The notes under the pieces are model-generated. The model did not search any database and was not told the DNA's origin. It was given only the letters and a program-made list of their open reading frames with translations. From Dipteris shenzhenensis (lineage: Eukaryota; Polypodiophyta; Polypodiopsida; Gleicheniales), in assembly GCA_047967505.1 (NCBI GenBank), contig CM106540.1: DNA of 64,000 nt, one strand, 5' to 3'. This document shows positions 10,293 through 22,701 of this stretch, piece by piece (positions within the stretch are counted from its first letter, which is position 1; each line of letters begins with the position of its first letter). The translations under genes were made by a program, and so were the position numbers.

Positions 10293-12780
10293 CCAGGCAT
10301 TGTTCCTTTCCGGATGAGTCGAGTGAGAGAAGCTAGCTTCTCGTGGTTGGATTTGGATCCTTTGGCTTCAAGCTGCAGCTGAGACTGCAAGGTGTTGCTG
10401 GGGCGGTTGGGATACTGTTGGAGTAAACCTTTGCTGCGTGATCTACCGTCCTGGGGAGATGGAGACCAGAAGAAGCATTGGAGGGGCTTTGATCCAGATG
10501 CAGGGGGAGTGTCGAGAGGTGGCAATGACTGTTGAGGAGCTGAAGCTCGAGCTTTCGGATTGGTTTTTGCTGCAATGTCCGATGAATTATGGCGAGCCAG
10601 CTGCTGCTCACGAGGCTTGTTGTGAGTCGATAGATACTCTTCCCACTCGCTTCCTGTGCTGCTGCACTGATCGTCTCTCATCTCATCTCCATGCTCCCAT
10701 GACTCCCTACCTTCTCCTTCTTCGATCCCTCCTTGCCCCTGGCTTTCGTTTCCATCCTTCCCCGATCCATCACCCTCTGAACCTTTCCCTTCCTCCATTT
10801 GCAGCATCTCCAGCGCCTCCCTCAATGTCTCAGCTTGCTTCACTTGCGCCTGCATCCCAGGATGTACTTCTGTACCCTCACACTTCCGTACTGTTGTCAC
10901 AAAATCCTCCAGCTTGCTCTTAAGATCTTCTATCGCCAAATTCTTGCCTTCTAGCTCCATCTCCTTCTCAGACAACTTCGACCTCACCCTCTCCTCCCGC
11001 CATAACACTGCCATTCTTAGCATCTTCCGTTCTTCTTCCACCGTCTCTTTCACCTTTGCCTGTTGTCGCTTGAGCTTCTCCACTTCCGCCTTGTCTTCTC
11101 CCATTTCCCTGGCCAGCTCATTGCAAACATCCTCCATCAACTGCCTCGCCTTCCGTTCCTTCTCCAGCTCTTCAAACAAGCTTGCGGAGACTTCGTTGGC
11201 TTGTGACAGATCCCTGGCGAGCTTTATATTTTGAAGTTTCAGTCTCCTAGAAGTGTTCCTTTCCTCTTCCAACTCGTCTCTTAAGTGCCGGAATACTTCT
11301 TGAATTCTGCCTTGCTCTTTCCTTCTCAATGTAGTCATCTCCTCTCGAAATCTTCTCAACAAGCCACTGATCTCACTCAGCGTAGATCTGTGGGAAAGCC
11401 CAAGCTCTTGCAAGCGAGCAGAAGCATCCTCTAGCTCCACTTGTAGCGTTGTAAGCGCGAGCATACTTGTAGTTTGGTTCTCCTCCACAGAGTTTACACG
11501 GTTACGTATATTCGTGAGAGCCCTTTGATCGAGCGTGGTTGTCGCCGCCTCGCCTTTCTCAAGCATACAGCTAGGCTCTCGACTCGAAGCCCTTGCTTGC
11601 AAATACTGCGAGAAAAAAACAAAATTAGTACCAAGTTGGGGTGGATCCGGACTAAATTTAGCAAATGTCTTTACAAATCACAGATGTCACCGCGACAGTC
11701 TTATTGGAAAGAACTTTCGGATTTGACCTTTGTATGGTAAAAATACCGTCTCAGTCTTCTTACATCCCATGAAGACAAAGTGCAAAAAAGCTTTGCGTCT
11801 CCAAAATTGTCAACCCAAACGATAGGATGGAAGTTAAAGTCTCAAAGAAACCATGGAAAAGTCACACACAATAGCAACAACTGTAGGGGGAGAGAGAGAG
11901 AGAGGAGAAAGTGGAAAGTCATAGAGAACCCGAGAAGAATACAAGATACGAAAACCACAGAATTTTCCATACGTTCGCGCTCTAAAGACGAAACATGAAA
12001 ATGCTAACCAAGCTTCCGAGTTTCCTAGTACCTAGCCCGGATCTCAATTATGATCTCTGTCCATATGTGGCCAACCCTTCAGGCGACATGCCACCCAGTC
12101 AGAGGTCCATGCAATATTAAACGAGACTATAGTACCACCTTGCTGTTGAGACTAGCGGAACTGCATCTCAACATCTCCGAAGCAGACGGTGGCGCAGACT
12201 GCCCCTGTGCCGGCGGAGCTCCTTGCAAGTGCACGACACGATCTGGTAATTCATCCACGTCAAGTAAAAAGTCATGTTGCTCCCTGTAGGAGGCAGCAAG
12301 TTTGCGAGCAGAGACTATCAAAGGATGAGGACTAGAAGGTGTCAGATCGGCAAGGGAGGGGGAGCGAGTGTGTGTGTTATTACGAGGACGACGGCAAACA
12401 AGGAGACCGTCGTGGAAGGGGTCGTGGTGAAGCTTCCAGCTGGGGACAGGAGTGACGGGGCTGAAGGGGGGAGGAAATAGGGTTGAAGAGGAAGGCTCCG
12501 TGAGGAGATGGGAGGTATGGCCTAGTTTGATGGAACGAGCATTCACCGAGTGTTCCATCGAGGGGAAGGCGTTGCGTAAAGTCTCTGTCTGTCTCTTGCT
12601 AACGTCCCGCAGGCTCCTCCAATGCGACTTCTTCGGAATCCATGAGAGTATTCTTTGATTGATCATTGCACCCGTCGCGGTTTCAGCGTTTCTCCTCTCC
12701 ATCGAATCACGCAACATCGATATCTCTCGCTTGCTTGCAGAGCTCATAAGCCTCATCCCGCTCGTCCGCATCCAATCCAA
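10289..12780 (-). CDS. USO1-like coiled-coil protein (plant At1g50660/At5g41620-type), two exons
   Basis: Exon 1 runs 12780-12139 and exon 2 runs 11605-10289. The intron 12138-11606 starts GT and ends AG after a pyrimidine tract, and joining keeps the frame (phase 0), giving about 651 residues. Exon 1 holds TPVPSWKL (about residue 110) and VSARKLAA (about 156), both typical of this plant family. Exon 2 encodes a long coiled coil with the family signatures LRDELEEERN, ELEKERKARQLMEDVCNELA and LWREERVRSKLSE, then an acidic, low-complexity tail. Family members are described as USO1-like intracellular transport proteins, but the biochemical role is not well established. The start is uncertain: an Arg-rich minus frame (13024-12707) overlaps the N-terminus and could belong to an upstream exon. 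No in-frame stop lies within the joined exons. Confidence 0.82.
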
Positions 12781-13029
12781 TCCTACCTACGCTTCGTACC
12801 TTCTTGGACTTTCTCCCGTCCCTGAACACCGAACGCCATCTCGGGGCCCGGAGCAACAGACAACCCAGCTTCTGAGGGGGTAGGCCGCTGCAGTACCTCA
12901 CAGCGCACCTCTGAGATCTCTGTTTCTCCCTCATCCTCCTCCTCCGTCCCCCCGAAGAGGACCGGTCAGCAGCTCCACGAGCTCCACAAGCAACAACAAA
13001 TCTCTGCAACGTACCGAGACGCAAATCTG

Positions 13030-14789
13030 GCGGAGATCAGACGAGTCAGGGGCTACGCATCGAGCTCCTGATATTCTTGTCGTCTAATGTTTGAAAGACC
13101 AAATTGGAATACGTACAATTTGGAGATTAGATCGGACGGCCCATGCTCGTCTACTCACTGCATGAGATCACATCCCACGGCCTAGCTGCTCTCTCCTAAG
13201 AGTTCTTCCTTACCAATTTTAGAACCAGTAGTTTGAACTTTGTCACATGGAAAAAAAAAATTTGTTTATCCATTCTCAGTGTACATCGTCCTACCTTTAT
13301 GGAAATCATTGGTGTGCGAAGCGATCATCGGTTTTTGGCGGAAGGGGGGACGAAATTAATTTTTCTAAAATTGTGGGAGTCTTTTTGGCATAAACCCATT
13401 GGACCACCGCCACTCCTTCACGTCTAGGGTGGGCACGTTTTGACGTCCATTTTTGGGAAGTGCAAAGAGTGTCCATCGCACTTGTTGTTCTGATTTCGAG
13501 ATTTCCCTCTTGCACAGTTTGTGAACGAGGAGGGAAGTTCCTGAGGGGAGTCTGTGAACAAGGGGAGTTCCTGAGGGTCACACTCGCTTATCCGTTGTTC
13601 GATGCATCTGCTCGTAGGTGAGGTACTGGAGCAATAGAAGAATTTATTCTAGTTGGATCCCAAGGTGCTCCGCAATCGATGGATACAGGAAGTGGGATGT
13701 TTGGGAAAAGTTCGACAATGTGTGCTTGGTGTTGAATTCCAAATTCGCTTTCCCTTTACATTAAATATTTTTTGTTTCTAGCACACGGTCTTTCATCCTT
13801 GCGCCAAAGGAATTCACTGTCCGATTTTGTTCATTTCATTGTAGTATTGAAAAAGTTCAGTGAGATGGGAAGTGACCCTTGTGTTGACGACATGAATACT
13901 TTGGAGGCTGAGAAAGGCTCGGCTTTCAACGAACCGATTGTTGAAGTAGGTGATCCCTTGCAAATTGATGATTTGTGCAATTCCCTATGCCCATTCAACA
14001 TTGTGTCGTACTAACGTATGAAGGATCATATAGGCGGTGTGGTATCATGCTCAGTCACTTGTTTTATCGGCTTTCCCTCCCACGTTCGACAATTGTGGTG
14101 CCCGTGGAGCTTGTTGAAACGAAGGGATCCCAGAAATATGGTGGTTTAATAAAAAACTCATGAATTTGGAGGTGTTGGAAGAGATCCCTAAAGAAGGGGT
14201 TCCATCTAGTGGTAGTTAGGCTTATGCAAAGAGTAAGGGTTCCCATAGGTCCATTTTGATGTGGCAACTCCTCTATTTCTCTTGTTGTTGTGAGCTATTA
14301 TGCCATGCATGTCATCGTCGCAATGCTGCCTAATGCGAGAATATGAAGTGCGGAACATCCTAGCTGATAGAGACCGCAAACGTAGCATAAAATGCAGAAT
14401 GAACATCTATGCACAATGCATAGGGGAGAAGATTGTCTGAGGTGTTGAGAAGAATGCGCCCTGAATCAACATCCCGTCCAAATAGCCCGTCTTCAATTTT
14501 TGCTTGTCTGTGGCCCATGCAATCAACTTTAACACGAGTCAACATCTTTGTTTTCTTTTTCGATTCTGAGCTGACCCACATTCTTGCAACTATCTTTTCA
14601 ACACCCACTGTGACCAGAAGTAATATGTGCGCATTTTGTGAGCTTTCCTACAAAGACTTTGGAATAAAACTGTGACTTGGGAGATACTATGTAATGTTTG
14701 GCGTAATATCTAAATACCAAGTTAGGACCTTGAAATAGCATTGCAAACATAGTTTTGATTGTGTGGTTGATTGATTGCTCACACTTGGG
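13030..14789. other. Upstream region of the coiled-coil gene, no gene recognised
   Basis: This 1.7 kb holds scattered short frames (for example 13772-14014 on plus and 14360-14608 on minus) with no known domain. The promoter and 5' UTR of the minus-strand gene should lie at its left end, but I see no decisive TATA or other element. Confidence 0.45.
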
Positions 14790-15435
14790 TCATTGTTTGC
14801 TTGGGTGTAGCCATTTTTGGTGAGGTTCAAGGACTTTTTTGTATATAGGTATCTTGCATGACCCATAACTTATGCATTGCTCAATGGAATTCGGCAAACT
14901 TTGTCTTCAAGTTGTAGTACACATTCCAAACTTGAACATGAGCGCATAAAATTATAGAATAAGGATTTGGAGCACGACCATTAAAGCATTACATATGCTA
15001 GGTTGGCTCTACGTTGCATGTGAAGCATGCATCCTGAAGACTATAGGATATAGCAATTTATTCCAAAACAATAAATTTTTAATCTATACATACATGCAAT
15101 CAAGTAATCATTCAAAAGTACACTACCTGAGCTTCTCCTCAACCCAAGGACACACCTAAATGAGAACATTAGGCATGCCTCCAATGTTCTGCTAAAGTGA
15201 TGCATACCCATTTGAGGGCATGCTCCATAACTTTTTTTTTATTTGTTCAAAATCAAAACGGATTGAAAATTTGGAATCCAAACTAGTGGGACTACTGCAT
15301 GGTGGTCTTAAAACATTGATAGTTGTTAGTATTGGTATCTAGATTCACCCTAAAATAAAAGAAGTTGGAAAAGTGCAATTTGTGCATGTGAAAAGACCTT
15401 TTAATAAATTCAACACTATTTACAATTTTGAATTT

Positions 15436-15440
<5 letters not shown>
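14790..15440 (-). repeat. Dispersed ~650 bp repeat, right copy (inverted)
   Basis: This is the reverse-complement partner of 1745-2393. Its right edge runs straight into the CT-rich microsatellite block. The 12.4 kb between the two copies contains Copia-A1 and the coiled-coil gene. Confidence 0.75.
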
Positions 15441-16378
<938 letters not shown>

Positions 16379-17541
16379 GGAAGATTTTACAACACCCCTT
16401 TGCATAGTGAAAAGACGATAGAGTGAAGCTAGACAATGAAATAGGACTAATTGCATTAATGAAAAAGTTTGTACAAGTTGGTGAATCCCTGTTTATAAAT
16501 GAAACTAGGAGTGGGCCCTTCTGTAGAAATGACTTTGTGGAAACTGTATACAAGTTGAGCTTGGATAAGTCCTAGCAAGCATCACTTTTAAGAAAGAGGG
16601 GAGTCTGCCTACCTGCCACCATCCAACAAGAAAAACATGGTGAGAACCAGTTAGACCTTAGTTGGGATAACAAGTGTCATAAACACCCCTCCCTTGTTAT
16701 CGAAGTCAGAATAAAAATAAACACTTAACCACTGACTTACAAAGCTAGTTGAAAACATTATAAATGCAAAATTGAATGGAGTAATGGTATGATCATTAGG
16801 GGTGTGTAGAATTATGTTAAGAGAATTATATGGGGGTGATAAAGTGGAGGTACAGTGAAGAAATAGATGTAAGCATAACCAAAGAATGAAAGAGAAATTA
16901 AGTTAAATGGAAAAAATGACAGTTATGAATTTATAGAAAATAGGGAGAGAGAAAAAAAGAAATCTTTGGGAGACCATTTAGAAGAGATTAGGCTAAAAAG
17001 AAGGCTGATATGGGATATGACAAGTAAAAAATTTTTGCAACATTGAGCAAAGGAAAGGGAAGGGAGACAAAATAAGAATGTGATGAGGACTAGAAGTAAG
17101 CTTTACAAATAATTAGACAAAGTTATGTTAAAGAAAAAGAAAATTTTAGTGTAAAAATTTAGAAGTATTAAAAAGAACTAATGACCAAAAAGAATATGGG
17201 AAGGGAAAATAAATAAAAAGAATAAAAACAAAGCTAAACTAATTGTAGCGGGAATTAAAAGAGAAGGGGTAGAAATAGAATTTAAGGGATAGAAACGTAA
17301 ATCAAGAGAAAGAAGAAGGAATAATATATGAAAATAGAATGTAGTCCTTTAAAAATAAAGGGAAAAAGGGGTTTACAAAGTAGGGAAGGAAAAAGATAGG
17401 TGTGTTTAGATAAAAGAGAAAAGGGGGGGGGGGGGTTAAAGGGTAAAAGAAAAGGCAATAAGTAAGAAGGGGTGTGTGTAAAGACATGTATCAAGATGGT
17501 AAGTAGCAATTCTTGAAATGAGAATAAGATGCATGTAACTT
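16379..17541. other. AT-rich intergenic region with a poly-G tract
   Basis: The sequence is purine-rich on the plus strand, with a run of 13 G at 17423-17435. No coding region is supported. Confidence 0.5.
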
Positions 17542-18028
17542 CTACTTTAGGCTATGTTCCTTATCTCCAATGCTATCATTTATTCTTTGAGACTTAAAAT
17601 AATCCATTCTGGCTTTTGCAAGTGTTGCATCAATGTCAAGTAATCTTTTCTTAGCTGCCTTTTTTTTTGCTTTCATATTCTTCCATGCTAAATCCCACAA
17701 ATACAAGTTAGAAACATTTATCCAGTTCTTTATTAAAACTTTCAATCCAATTCATGACTTGATTCTTCCAATCAAGCTTTTCTTGAAGTTCTTTTAAATC
17801 CTCTTCTATGAATTCTCTTTGGGTTATAGCTATAATTTTATCTTTGAAGAGATGCAAGTTTGCTAAGCTGTTTATTATTTCCTCCATTTGTGATTGATTT
17901 GGTAACCCAATCTCCCTAAGTGTCACCATACGCAATATGCATATTGCATTTTTCTTATCTACTTGTCCAAGCCTTTGTCTCACATTCATTTCTTCTGCAC
18001 ATATATTTCCATTTGATGTCATGTGCAC
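17542..18028 (-). pseudogene. Unrecognised minus-strand ORF pair joined by a frameshift
   Basis: Two overlapping frames, 18028-17708 and 17745-17542, look like one protein of about 160 residues broken by a frameshift near 17720-17745. The protein would be basic and mostly helical (LKELQEKLDW, MKAKKKAAKKRLL) with no domain I recognise. It lies just downstream of the hAT transposase on the same strand and could be an accessory part of that element or unrelated. Function unknown. Confidence 0.35.
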
Positions 18029-20360
18029 AAGGTGGAGTGATTGTTCAAATTAAATCTACATAACAAGTAAGAAATAACTCATGATTTAAGAATCAAATAA
18101 ATGATTAGACATCCTACACTACAAGCACATAATCATGTAAAAAGAGATGATCATGTACAATATCACTAAGTTTATTCTCTCAGTTCAAAAATAGAAATGT
18201 AAATTCACTCCAATATAGAAAATTACATCTTAATGTCCCCCAAAAAAAAGAATTACAAATTTTAAATGGCATTGCCAAGCAGTGAACTAATTTCATCATC
18301 TGAGTTTTCTTCCACTTCTTCTCCCTCAATTACTTTAACTGCATTATGTTCTTCGTCATCACCATGTTCTTCCTCTTCTTCTTCTTCTTCTCTTGATAGT
18401 TGATTAGAGTTTGAATCTTCTTCATTCATCCATCATGGGATAGCCTCTTTGTAGTTCTCTCCAGTTATTTGATTAAGCAACCTACTATTGGCATGAATAT
18501 ATACTAGCTTTTCTACATGTGCTGATAGGAGCCTATTATGAGTCACACTGTGTACATATTTATAATGACTCCAATTCCTCTCACTTAAAGAATTAGAAGT
18601 AGTTTGAGCTAAGACTTTCATAGCTATTGTTTGTAGGAGAGGTGTTGAACCTCCCCATTCTGCCCACCACTTTCGTCCTAAAAGCAACTTCACTTGTTCA
18701 TGTACCCTTTCATTTGCAAATAGTCCTTCCTTGTTGCGATACTTTGCAAATTCAAGAGATCATTGGTTAAAGTCAACATCATTCATATGAAAACTTTTCA
18801 ATGCATTAATCCAACCATGCATGGTCTCCTCAATTGTCTCTGTACTATAATCCCACCATTAAGAATCCAACACATGACTCACATGATGTAAGTCTGATGA
18901 TCCCATCTCTTATCAAGATAAAAATGTAGAGTAAGGCATTTTGTTATGTTATAGGCTCCTTCATGATGTAGTTCTGGATCATCCTTAAGCACAGCTTTTG
19001 ATGCTTCCCACCAAACCATGTAGACCTTACCCATCATAGGTGATTTTGTGTCAAGCTTATAGATTGGATAGTAAATTGGCTTCATGATTGAAATTGCATC
19101 ATCCATTTTCTTCCAAAATTATTGACTCTAACACATGTTTCTAATCTACATATACTCTCGATGTTCAACTTAACCTTTCTCTTCTAACCATGCAATCACA
19201 TCTCAAGAGTATAATGTCTTGACCACAAATAAACACAAATCTTGTAAATGCCTCAACATCAAATAATTTGTGCCAAATCGAGTTTCATTAGGTTTAATAA
19301 ACTCTTTCTTGTTATTTTCTTACCTATTCCTAACTGCCCCAAGGACGCTTTTCATGATTAAGAAAAAAAGTCACAACTCTTTTTCCCTCATCGATGGCAG
19401 CTTTAAAGAAAGTAGTGTTAGAGCTTTTGTACCAATCCTCAATACAAGATCAAGACAAGGGAAAGAGTAACTAGTAGGCCATATATGGTTATGTCTACAA
19501 TGAACTATCTTCCTAGCTTTCCTACAACTCTTTGCATTGTCCATTACAACTTGAAGCACATTGTCAGAACCCACATTCTCAATGGCCTCACCTAATGTAG
19601 ATGCAATGAAGCAACCTATTTTCTTCTCTCTTTCTTCTTCCTTGTGCAATCAACTGATTTAAATAATCCCTCACCTCATGGAGTAACAACCATAAAATTC
19701 AATAATGGATGATGAACCACATTTTTCCAACCATCACACACAATTGTACATCCAGTTTTTTCTATGCCTTCATACACAACAACTTGTACACGACCTTGAT
19801 ACTTCTCATAGATTTTATCAAGCATAGTTGCGCGCACTGACTTGTAAGATGGAATTTTAAACCATGTCCCAACTTTAGCAACTATAGCAAATTCTCTCTT
19901 CCAATGTGGGCTATTTACCATGCTTAAAGGAAATCATGTTTGGCATATTGCATCCATAACTTCCTCTTTTGCTTACTCAATCAGTTGACCTTTAAATGAC
20001 TTCTCAATTGATGGTTGTTGATACACAGGCCCTCCATATAAGCAACTAGTTCTTTAAAGTTCTGGTGTAGCCATGAGGTTATTGGAGGATGGATCTTCAG
20101 TTTTATGTGAATAGAAAATACAGATGGACCCTACCTCCTTGAAATTGTAAATACCTCCCCATTTTGTTGACCTTGTGACATTGAAGGAATGTTGGATGGA
20201 TTAACATGTTGCATTCTCTCCAATTGCAAGGAAGGCATTTCCCCAGTAAGAGAAACAATGGGGCTGATTGGACATTAGGACCATCACTTTTTATAATATT
20301 TCCAGGCTTTTGACCAAGGAGTTGTGCTCGCATCCTAGTGCCCGAGCCATGAAATATACC

Positions 20361-20630
20361 TGAAGGGGCAAATTGATGTGTATGTGTGTGCCTTGGGATT
20401 GGAGTCCTATGCAAGAAGTGTGTGAGTGTGCGTGTGCTAGAAGATTCCAGTTAGGTGTGTCAGTTGGTGTGATGAGTGAGTGATTATAGGAGGTGATTAA
20501 TTGAGATAATCAGGGGGATGATTATGGATCTGGGATCTACCTACATGAAGGCAGTTGCCTATATATGTAACCACTCTAGATATGAATAAACAAGAATAGT
20601 TGTGTCTCATTATTTCTACATGGAATTACA
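20361..20630 (+). repeat. 5' LTR of TR-GAG copy 1
   Basis: The 270 bp LTR matches 22342-22603. It starts TGAAGGGGC, ends in ACA and is followed two bases later by the primer site. Confidence 0.93.
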
Positions 20631-20632
20631 CG

Positions 20633-20645
20633 TGGTATCAGAGCC
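20633..20645 (+). promoter_or_regulatory. Primer binding site of TR-GAG copy 1
   Basis: TGGTATCAGAGCC lies two bases after the 5' LTR and fits an initiator tRNA-Met primer. Confidence 0.92.
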
Positions 20646-21006
20646 ACTCAGCCTCCATGAGCCTCCTTGAGTTCTCTTCTTTGAGCCTCCTTGAATCCTC
20701 TTGAATTCCACTAAGATTCTACTAGATTCTTCATCTTCCCCAAATGAAAATTTTCTCTCCTTCTTTCCTTCTTGAGTTTCCTTAGGCTTGTTCTCCACCT
20801 ACAGGCCATCATTTCCTTAGGCCTCTCTGATGTAGCTTCCCCTCAGTAGGGCGCACCTCCGTCTTAAAGGAATTATGAAGTGAGTGCTCCTACAACCTGT
20901 GCCGACAAGAGTTATAGTGTACGCAATTTCTACAAATGTGACCAGCTAGAGATATATTTTTCAGTTCAGAGAGTGTTTGTTCAGTTGGTGCTAATCTCTT
21001 GACAAC

Positions 21007-21207
21007 ATGCCAACCTCAAGTTCTCAAATCTCTTCCAAAATCAAGAAGACTACAAAGACCAAGTACAAGGTGAAAAAGACTCTAGTTAAGAGGTTGTGGG
21101 AAAAGCCAACTGGTTATGATTATGCCAAACAATTAGGTTTTTCAAAATTCTTATCTTGCAATTTCCATCTATATGGTGAAGGTAACTTTTTTGTTCAGAA
21201 AGATTGA
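21007..21207 (+). CDS. Small basic upstream ORF (ORF0) of TR-GAG copy 1
   Basis: A 66-residue frame starts MPTSSSQ, passes through a Lys/Thr-rich middle and ends in a segment with LGFSKFLSCNFHLYG. It lies 51 bp upstream of gag. The second gag-only element (46219-46410) has a frame of the same size, start (MPSSCSS), composition and C-terminal motif (LGFSDFMACNMHLYG), so coding selection is plausible. I recognise no domain; it could be a nucleic-acid-binding accessory peptide or the remnant of a longer gag N-terminus. Confidence 0.6.
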   Translation: MPTSSSQISSKIKKTTKTKYKVKKTLVKRLWEKPTGYDYAKQLGFSKFLSCNFHLYGEGNFFVQKD

Positions 21208-21258
21208 CCTTTTGTAAAGGGATTAGACACTGCCATTAATTTGGTAAGACCTTCCTAA

Positions 21259-22032
21259 ATGGCTTCCAAACTGAAAATAGATAAGTTTGAAGGAGAGGGG
21301 TTCCTTACTTGGCAAACAAAGTTGAAGTTTATTCTCATGAAAAAGGGAATATGGAAGGTAGCAAATGGCAAAGAACTAAAGCCTACAATTACAGAAGGAG
21401 AAGCTTTATGGCTCCCAAAAGATGAAAAAGCTCTTGCTATAATTGCTCTTGGTCTAAATGATTCTTTTATTCATCACATTGATAGATGTGAGACTGCTCA
21501 TGCTGCATGGACTCATCTTTAGCATGTGTTTAGATCACAAGAAAGATGCTCTAAGTATAACTTGCTTATCAAGTTTTTTGACTTAAAATTTGATAGGGGG
21601 GAGTCCATCTCTTCACATCTAAATTCAATGAAGAGCATTTTGACACAGTTATTAGGCATCAAGTTTAATCTTGATGACGATATTGTCATTGCCATCTTAC
21701 TTAGAAGTCTCAATGAAGAATATGGCCCTATTATAACCACACTCACCAGTATTCCAGAGATAAGTCTGGTAGAAATTGAAGCATCACTCTTAGAGGAGGA
21801 GAGAAAGATCAAAAAAATAAGTGATTACAAAGAAGGGGCATATTTGGCCAGAAGCAACTTAAGCAACTTCAAAGGAAAGAGCAAAATGAAATGTAACTTT
21901 TGTGGCAAACCTGGACACTTTGAAACGGAATGTTATGCCAAAAAGAGATGTTCTACCAATCTTGTTGAGGAAGCAGAAACTGAAGAAGAAGAAGAACTAA
22001 AGAATGTCAAAGCTCAAGCTCTCACTAATTAA
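21259..22032 (+). pseudogene. Copia-type gag with one in-frame stop
   Basis: The frame starts MASKLKIDKFEGEGF and shows the plant Copia gag pattern: a KF-G---TW motif, then a UBN2-like helical region with LLRSLNEEYG. A CX2CX4HX4C zinc knuckle (CNFCGKPGHFETEC) lies near 21890-21935, followed by an acidic tail. A TAG at 21520-21522 interrupts the frame at codon 88; otherwise 257 codons stay in register, so the break looks recent. Gag would form particles and bind element RNA. It is about 40 per cent similar by eye to the gags at 40104 and 46471. Confidence 0.88.
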
Positions 22033-22330
22033 CACCCAAGTCAAATCTGACAAGGGGAAGGATCCACATGTTTTCTAAGTTATGTGTGTATGAAGTCAAT
22101 AATGGTTCTCTACCATGGATAGTCCATCCTTAAATGATTGTTAGTCTTTTCAGATTTTTCCTTATTGGACTCATTGGGCTTTTACATACATAGTCTATGT
22201 CCATCTCCCAATTGTAAACTAAGAATCCTATGAGTGAGTCATAGGTTGGGGCCATGAATGTTGCCACATGATAGTGGGCAAGCCATGGAGCATCCCATGT
22301 ACTACTGCTAAGGGATGAGGTCATCAATTT

Positions 22331-22341
22331 GTGAGGGGGAA
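22331..22341 (+). promoter_or_regulatory. Polypurine tract of TR-GAG copy 1
   Basis: GTGAGGGGGAA lies directly before the 3' LTR, where plus-strand synthesis is primed. Confidence 0.85.
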
Positions 22342-22603
22342 TGAAGGGGCAAATTAATGTGTGTGTGTGTGCCTATGGGATTGGAGTCCTATGCAAGAAG
22401 TGTGTGAGTGTGTGTTAGAAGGTTCCAGTTAGGTGTGTCAGTTGGTGTGATGAGTGAGTGATCATAGGAGATGATTAATTGAGATAATCAGGGAGATGAT
22501 TGTGGATCTGGGATCTACCTACATGAAGGTAATTGCCTATATATGTAACCACTCTATGAATAAACAAGAACAGTTGTGTATCATTGTTTTACATGGAATT
22601 ACA
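22342..22603 (+). repeat. 3' LTR of TR-GAG copy 1
   Basis: The 262 bp LTR is nearly identical to 20361-20630 apart from small indels. It is followed by the ATACC target duplication. Confidence 0.93.
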
Positions 22604-22701
22604 ATACCCTGACAAAAGTTACACTTCCATGTGGATGTTGATAACATAGTGACATATCTTCTACTATCATCGCTTTTATGTCCTCGTGTCTCAGGAGCCA
22701 T

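Larger units (their letters stand above)
20361..22603 (+). mobile_element. Gag-only LTR retrotransposon (TR-GAG-like), copy 1
   Basis: This is a complete 2243 bp element. LTRs 20361-20630 and 22342-22603 both start TGAAGGGGCAAATT and end GGAATTACA. A TGGTATCAGAGCC primer site and a GTGAGGGGGAA polypurine tract lie inside. The 5-bp target duplication ATACC is perfect (20356-20360 and 22604-22608). Inside are a short upstream ORF and a Copia-type gag, with no protease, integrase, RT or RNase H. This matches the known plant TR-GAG class of non-autonomous elements, which rely on polymerase supplied in trans. It disrupts the hAT BED finger. Confidence 0.92.
18262..22701 (-). pseudogene. hAT-family transposase, interrupted by an LTR element
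   Basis: The frame opens with ATG at 22701 (MAPETRGHK) and enters a BED zinc finger (WKCNFCQG). It is broken at 22604/20360 by the inserted element 20361-22603 and resumes with IFHGSGTRMRAQLLG, exactly completing the finger. Downstream on the minus strand come a DUF659 region (DGWKNVVHHPLLNFMV near 19700; VVMDNAKSCRKA near 19560), a degraded central domain, and the hAT dimerisation region near 18690-18470 (WWAEWGGSTPLLQ, TSNSLSERNWS, EKLVYIHANSRLL). An acidic tail ends at 18262. Several stops and frameshifts (for example near 18430 and 19100-19370) mean it cannot make an intact transposase. Terminal inverted repeats were not identified. Confidence 0.9.

Noticed and set aside
10438-11234. Plus-strand ORFs of 161 and 106 codons
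   Set aside because: They are antisense shadows of the coiled-coil exon 2, which has family motifs.
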